Assembly: GCA_963682175.1 (NCBI GenBank)
Contig: OY821770.1
Location: 18,816,501-18,880,500, forward strand
Reading direction: 5' to 3'
Source of the DNA: Triglochin maritima
Lineage: Eukaryota; Streptophyta; Magnoliopsida; Alismatales; Juncaginaceae
Length of the DNA stretch: 64,000 nucleotides
In this document: piece after piece, positions 60,042 through 64,000 of the stretch
Numbering within the stretch: position 1 is the first letter of the stretch
How the letters are laid out: each line of letters starts with the position of its first letter
The notes under the pieces: model-generated
The model's database searches: none
Told to the model about the DNA's origin: nothing
What the model saw: only the letters and a program-made list of their open reading frames with translations
Translations under genes and position numbers: made by a program

Positions 60042-61101
60042 GGTGCTCTGTCCAGACCTTGGTTTGGACGATTCGAGGGGTTTTTAATTTTTTGTTTCCA
60101 GTTTGTCTTAGTTTCAGGGAACCAGCAAATCAAGGGGAGCCTACTGGACAAGTTTGAAGGAGAGAAGCTTCAACGTGACCGCCAATTGGCGGTTTGGAAC
60201 CGCCAACTGGCGGCCTGGTGAGGTCATCTTGCCTTGAAATTTTTTCTGGTAGTTGTTTTCTTCTATTTGGTTATCTGGGAGCTCTATTTTGCATGCTTTG
60301 ACTTCTGGTTTGCTCCCAGATCATTAATAACTCCCCCATTAATCAACTTGGCCCTAAAATCCAAAGCAAAAGACTAGACGTTCTTATTTGTTTAGGTCAC
60401 GCATCATGTATTGACTTGAGCATATAGTTGTCTTTTCTTTTAGCTTTAATTTCAGTTGTTGAGTGCTGGCGTAAGGTACGCATTTCCTACACTCATTCAC
60501 GCATCTCGTATGCCCATGCATTAGTTAGTAGGATTTGCATCAGGACAAGAGTGAGAGAGCGTTTGACTGGAGCGATTGATTGCTAGATCTAGGATCAAAT
60601 CGCTACTAAGGAGGGGTTGTCCCATAAAAGATAAGGTGGGGGATTTCATCACCCTTTCCTTAGCCCCAAAAACCACTCTTAATAAAGCCTTAACTAAAAG
60701 CAAGTAGACATTGGCCCTAAGGAATTCGGACGCACTAGGAGAGTAATCTAGTCGAGACCGTCATGACCTGATCGGCGTTGCCTACCTTGTCGATAGTAGG
60801 AGGTACTGGATCTCCGGATCTGGTATCACTTGCTGGGCATTGTGGTCCTCGTTGTAGGGAGGTGAGGCGTGTCGAGGCTAGTGACCTCGAAGTTAGGCGT
60901 CGTCTAGCTTAAGGACCCATTGCCTTACATTGTTTGAGACGTGCTTGCTAGTTAGGCTTCTTCCTGATCCCACTACCCTCGCTAGCTCTAGGGATTCTTC
61001 CCTCCTCATCTGAGTCCTCTCCTCATCTATTTTCTACGTTTAGTCTCCTCCTCTAGTACACCTTCTGTTGTGTGTCGTTTAGAGTCGAGTCGAGCATTTT
61101 T
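60042..61101 (+). other. Athila-like leader
   Basis: About 1 kb without an extended coding frame before gag. A CCGCCAATTGGCGG palindrome at about 60179..60192 and a CCGCCAACTGGCGG variant at 60201..60214 stand in tandem; the related GCCGCCAATTGGCGGTC also occurs in the LTR near 58836..58852. The last in-frame stop before gag is at 61054..61056. Confidence 0.65.
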
Positions 61102-64000
61102 ATGCGAGGTTGGGCTCGTTCTGGTGAGAGCGCTCGACTCGAGAGAGTGCATTCTGCTGAGATGAACGGTCTTGGCGATCGACCATCTCCGCCTTGTGCT
61201 CCTTTGGAGCACGAGGCCGAGTCGTCTCGTGGTGGCGAAGGAGACCGGGTTCCATACATGGAGTACCTCGGTCCGTTCCCACCACCACGTAGATCTCCTT
61301 CTCCTCCTCCTCTGTCTCGAGAGGAAGGGAGATTCGGTCAGGATCGAGTTCTTAGTGCACCACCACCTTTAGCTCGACATGATAGACCGATGACGTTGTG
61401 GGAGCGGACCCATCCTGTTCGGGCCGCACAGCCTTCTTGCATAGTTGTTCCCCCTGCTCGCGGGAACAACTATGAGCTGAAACCTCAATATGTGAGCATG
61501 CTTCCAACCTTTACTGCCAATAAGGAGGATCCGTATATCTTTATACGCGAATTCGAGGAAGTATGCTCCATGTTCAAGCTTCAACAGCTTGACGAGGATT
61601 CAGTCCGGTTGAGGATGATTTCTTTCGCATTGAAGGATAATGCGAAGAAATGGATGTATAGCCTCCCGGCGAGCTCGATTCGGTCATGGGATGACTTTGT
61701 GACCGTCTTTCTGAAGAGATTTTTCCCTCAAAGGAAAACTCAACAGATACGGCACCAGATACATCAAATGTATCAGACCGAGACCGAATCGTTTCATGGT
61801 TTCTTTGAGAGGTTCAAGGACCTTCTCCAGCAGTGCCCTCATCATGGATTTGAGTTATGGCAGCTGTGCCAAATTGTTTATGAGGGCATCAACTACAACA
61901 CCCGCACATTGTTGGAGTCGATGTGTCAGGGTGACTTCCAAATGAAACCCATCGAGGAGGCATGGGATACTTTTGAATCCATGGCTGAACGTACCTTCGA
62001 GTGGGATACCATGAGAGAGCCACCAGCCGCCAGGTCTTCTGGTCGAGCTGGATCTTATCAAGTTGACTCATCGATCGCGTCTGAAGCGAAAATGGCTGCT
62101 CTCATGCGTAGGATAGAGAGTTTGGAGATGGACCGAGCTCCTGTAGCTCAGGTCGCTACTCCCGGGTGTACTAGGTGTGGACTGTCGGGACATGATGACT
62201 TGGAGTGCGCTTACTCTCCAAGGGATACTGAGCATGCAAATGTGATGTATCAACAAAGGCCCCGAAACGACCCGTACAGTCATTCCTATAACCCGGGATG
62301 GCGTAACCATCCTAACTTCTCTTGGGGGTCTAGTGGAGGCCACGGTCAGAGCTCGCACGCTCAACCTCAACCTCCACCTTATCAACCTCCACGCCCATCG
62401 GCGACCTACCAACCCCCACATCAAAGGTCGCAGCACCAAAATTACCAACATGCTCATGCCTCATCGTCGGGTTATTCCAACCAGACTCCACCACCCCAGC
62501 AGGTTGACCCTAAGGACCCTTCTTGTGATCCGACCTTTCAAGCGTTGCAAAGTACAGTCAAGGCTTTGGAAATGCAGGTTAGCCAGTTGGCTCATCAACT
62601 CCATGAACGCGAGAAAGGTCAGTTCCCGAGTCAACCTGAGGTGAATCCTCGGGGTACCCATTCTCAAGGAAGGACACCTTTACCTCATGCCACCTCTGAA
62701 CCTACCCATCATATTAATGTGATTCACACTTTGAGGTCTGGTAAGGAGGTGGATAACCACATTGGGGTACCTTCTTTGTCATCGCCATCTTTGAGGGAGC
62801 CGGATCCTGAGGCTCCCTCCACAAATACTTCCAGGAAGGAGCCAGATCCTGAGGTTCTTTCTACATTTCCTTCGACAAAGGGGCCGAACCCTGAGGTCCC
62901 CTTGTCTCCTCTTGTGTCGAAGGAACCAGATTCTGAGGTCTCCACTCATGTTTCTTTGGACCTAAATTCTGGGGTGCCTTCGCATCCTTATGCCCCTAAG
63001 GCGCCATTCCCTGAGCGCCTTAAAAAGAAAACCTCTGATCAGCATGACAAGATGCTTGAGATGTTTCGGCAGGTTAAGGTGAATATCCCTCTTTTGGAGG
63101 TGATTCAGCAAATGCCACCTTATGACAAGGTTCTCAAGGACTTATGCACCAAGAAGAGAAAAACTCATGTTCCCAAGAAAGCTTTTCTTGCGGCTAACGT
63201 GAGTTCCTTGTTGGCACAACCCATGCAAGTCAAGTACAAGGACCCTGACTGTCCTACTATCTCTTGTGTGATTGGTGATGTGCCCATATACCGAGCCTTA
63301 TTGGACCTTGGTGCATCTGTTAATCTTCTACCATATTCTGTCTACGTCCACCTCGGTCTTGGAGACCTCAAACAAACAAAGACCACTCTTCAATTGGCTG
63401 ATAGGTCTATGAAGAAACCGAGGGGTGTGGTGGAAGATGTGCTGATCAAAGTGGGAGAGTTCATTTATCCAGTCGACTTCTTTGTCTTGGATACTGAACC
63501 TGTGCCAAACCCACTTGGACAAATTCCTGTCATTCTGGGGCGACCATTTCTTGCGACTTCCAATGCCTTGATCAATTGTCGCAATGGTCTGATGCGCTTG
63601 ACTTATGGTAGTCAATGCGCTGATTTCAACATCTTCACCATTGGCAAGAAGCCAGGTGCCTTCAATGACCCTGTTGAGGTCAACCTTATCCAGGGTTTGG
63701 ATGAGATTGAAGTTGAGGGCACCTTCAAGTACTTCAGAGAATTGTTCGATGAAGATCCTGAAGGTGGTGAAGATGTTTCACCTGGGCTGGCACAAGAAGG
63801 TGCCTTATGTTTTGATCACGTGGCTTTTGAGCCACATTCTTCTGATCTTGTGGCCCTTGAGCCACATTCTTCTGATCATGTGGCCCTTGAGCCACTTCTT
63901 TTTGACCACGTGGCCCTTGAGCCACATCCTTTTGAGCACGTGGCTTTTGAGCCACAAGATACTATTTTTATGGCCTCTCGGCCACATGCTCTTCATTCTG
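61102..64000 (+). CDS. Athila-like gag-protease polyprotein (partial, open at right edge)
   Basis: A frame without stop from ATG at 61102 to the window end (966 codons). The N-terminal 130 residues are Pro/Arg-rich. The gag domain covers about 144 to 300 (YIFIREFEEVCSMFKL, WMYSLPASSIRSWDDF, FLKRFFPQRKTQQIR). A zinc knuckle CTRCGLSGHDDLEC lies at 356 to 369. A Gln/Pro-rich linker and a stretch with four KEPDPEV-like repeats follow (about 555 to 620). The aspartic protease has its active site in LLDLGASVNLLP (Asp 735) and the later VILGRPFLAT box. Last come six 10-residue repeats. I chose the first ATG after the in-frame stop at 61054. The gag would form the particle and the protease would process it. 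The reverse transcriptase must lie to the right of the window. Confidence 0.93.
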   Translation, partial: MRGWARSGESARLERVHSAEMNGLGDRPSPPCAPLEHEAESSRGGEGDRVPYMEYLGPFPPPRRSPSPPPLSREEGRFGQDRVLSAPPPLARHDRPMTLWERTHPVRAAQPSCIVVPPARGNNYELKPQYVSMLPTFTANKEDPYIFIREFEEVCSMFKLQQLDEDSVRLRMISFALKDNAKKWMYSLPASSIRSWDDFVTVFLKRFFPQRKTQQIRHQIHQMYQTETESFHGFFERFKDLLQQCPHHGFELWQLCQIVYEGINYNTRTLLESMCQGDFQMKPIEEAWDTFESMAERTFEWDTMREPPAARSSGRAGSYQVDSSIASEAKMAALMRRIESLEMDRAPVAQVATPGCTRCGLSGHDDLECAYSPRDTEHANVMYQQRPRNDPYSHSYNPGWRNHPNFSWGSSGGHGQSSHAQPQPPPYQPPRPSATYQPPHQRSQHQNYQHAHASSSGYSNQTPPPQQVDPKDPSCDPTFQALQSTVKALEMQVSQLAHQLHEREKGQFPSQPEVNPRGTHSQGRTPLPHATSEPTHHINVIHTLRSGKEVDNHIGVPSLSSPSLREPDPEAPSTNTSRKEPDPEVLSTFPSTKGPNPEVPLSPLVSKEPDSEVSTHVSLDLNSGVPSHPYAPKAPFPERLKKKTSDQHDKMLEMFRQVKVNIPLLEVIQQMPPYDKVLKDLCTKKRKTHVPKKAFLAANVSSLLAQPMQVKYKDPDCPTISCVIGDVPIYRALLDLGASVNLLPYSVYVHLGLGDLKQTKTTLQLADRSMKKPRGVVEDVLIKVGEFIYPVDFFVLDTEPVPNPLGQIPVILGRPFLATSNALINCRNGLMRLTYGSQCADFNIFTIGKKPGAFNDPVEVNLIQGLDEIEVEGTFKYFRELFDEDPEGGEDVSPGLAQEGALCFDHVAFEPHSSDLVALEPHSSDHVALEPLLFDHVALEPHPFEHVAFEPQDTIFMASRPHALHS
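63814..63993 (+). repeat. Six 30-bp tandem repeats in the gag-protease frame
   Basis: Six units of 30 bp keep the reading frame and encode DHVAFEPHSS-like decamers. Each unit contains GTGGC(T/C)(T/C)TTGAGCCAC or a close form, so each can also fold as a 5 to 6-bp stem. The array starts at residue 905. Confidence 0.92.

Larger units (their letters stand above)
58465..64000 (+). mobile_element. Athila/Ogre-like Ty3/gypsy element, left part
   Basis: LTR 58465..60017 begins TGATTG and ends CAATCA. It is followed by the primer-binding site TGGCGCCGTTGCCGGGGA, typical of Athila and related Tat-type gypsy elements, a 1-kb leader and an open gag-protease frame that leaves the window. The insertion point is in the integrase of the copia element; the left flank is GTTAT (58460..58464), whose partner is outside the window. 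The unbroken frame suggests a fairly recent insertion. Confidence 0.92.

Overview
This window is plant nuclear DNA, most likely from a eudicot. It has one spliced host gene (8 exons, all GT-AG introns) for a plastid protein of the RETICULATA-RELATED family at 7927..13733 (+). Nearly everything else is transposable elements stacked inside one another. The species cannot be named from what I see.

Layout. 1..4197: an inverted Ty1/copia 3' LTR split by a younger solo LTR (1131..3042, target duplication GTAAA). 4432..4860: a Tourist-like MITE flanked by TTA. 5349..7774: a Mutator-like element (MULE) with degenerate terminal inverted repeats, a near-perfect 9-bp target duplication and an almost uninterrupted minus-strand transposase; its right end lies 152 bp upstream of the start codon of the host gene. 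7927..13733: the host gene. 14566..17640: a (CT)n microsatellite, a purine tract, a decayed hAT transposase and a non-autonomous hAT-like repeat. 18560..20302: an inverted copia LTR fragment. 20303..39005: a CACTA (En/Spm-type) element on the minus strand, whose 5' terminus is at 39005. It is broken by a solo copia LTR (20720..22869), a complete 9.35-kb copia element (25460..34808, target duplication GTTTC, landing inside the TNP2 transposase reading frame) and a 5'-truncated LINE (37080..38237, 11-bp target duplication). 39443..47160: a decayed Ty3/gypsy chromovirus (minus) with a solo LTR of an Athila-like family inside it. 47161..53014: two LINE remnants, head to head. 53015..58464: a second copia element with a well preserved gag-pol start, cut by an Athila-like gypsy element that runs from 58465 off the right edge with an open gag-protease frame.

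The copia family links many of these pieces. Its LTRs are about 2 kb. In five of them the region upstream of the TATA box carries a dense array of the palindrome CGGTCGACCG; two other LTR copies have a different repeated hairpin there or none. The same palindrome or close variants also occur in the unrelated gypsy LTRs of the window. I consider this array the best candidate here for an undescribed functional element, probably a transcriptional or chromatin signal; its role is inference. The second main observation is that the complete copia element has LTRs about 98% alike but a badly decayed interior, which suggests it moved using proteins made by another copy.
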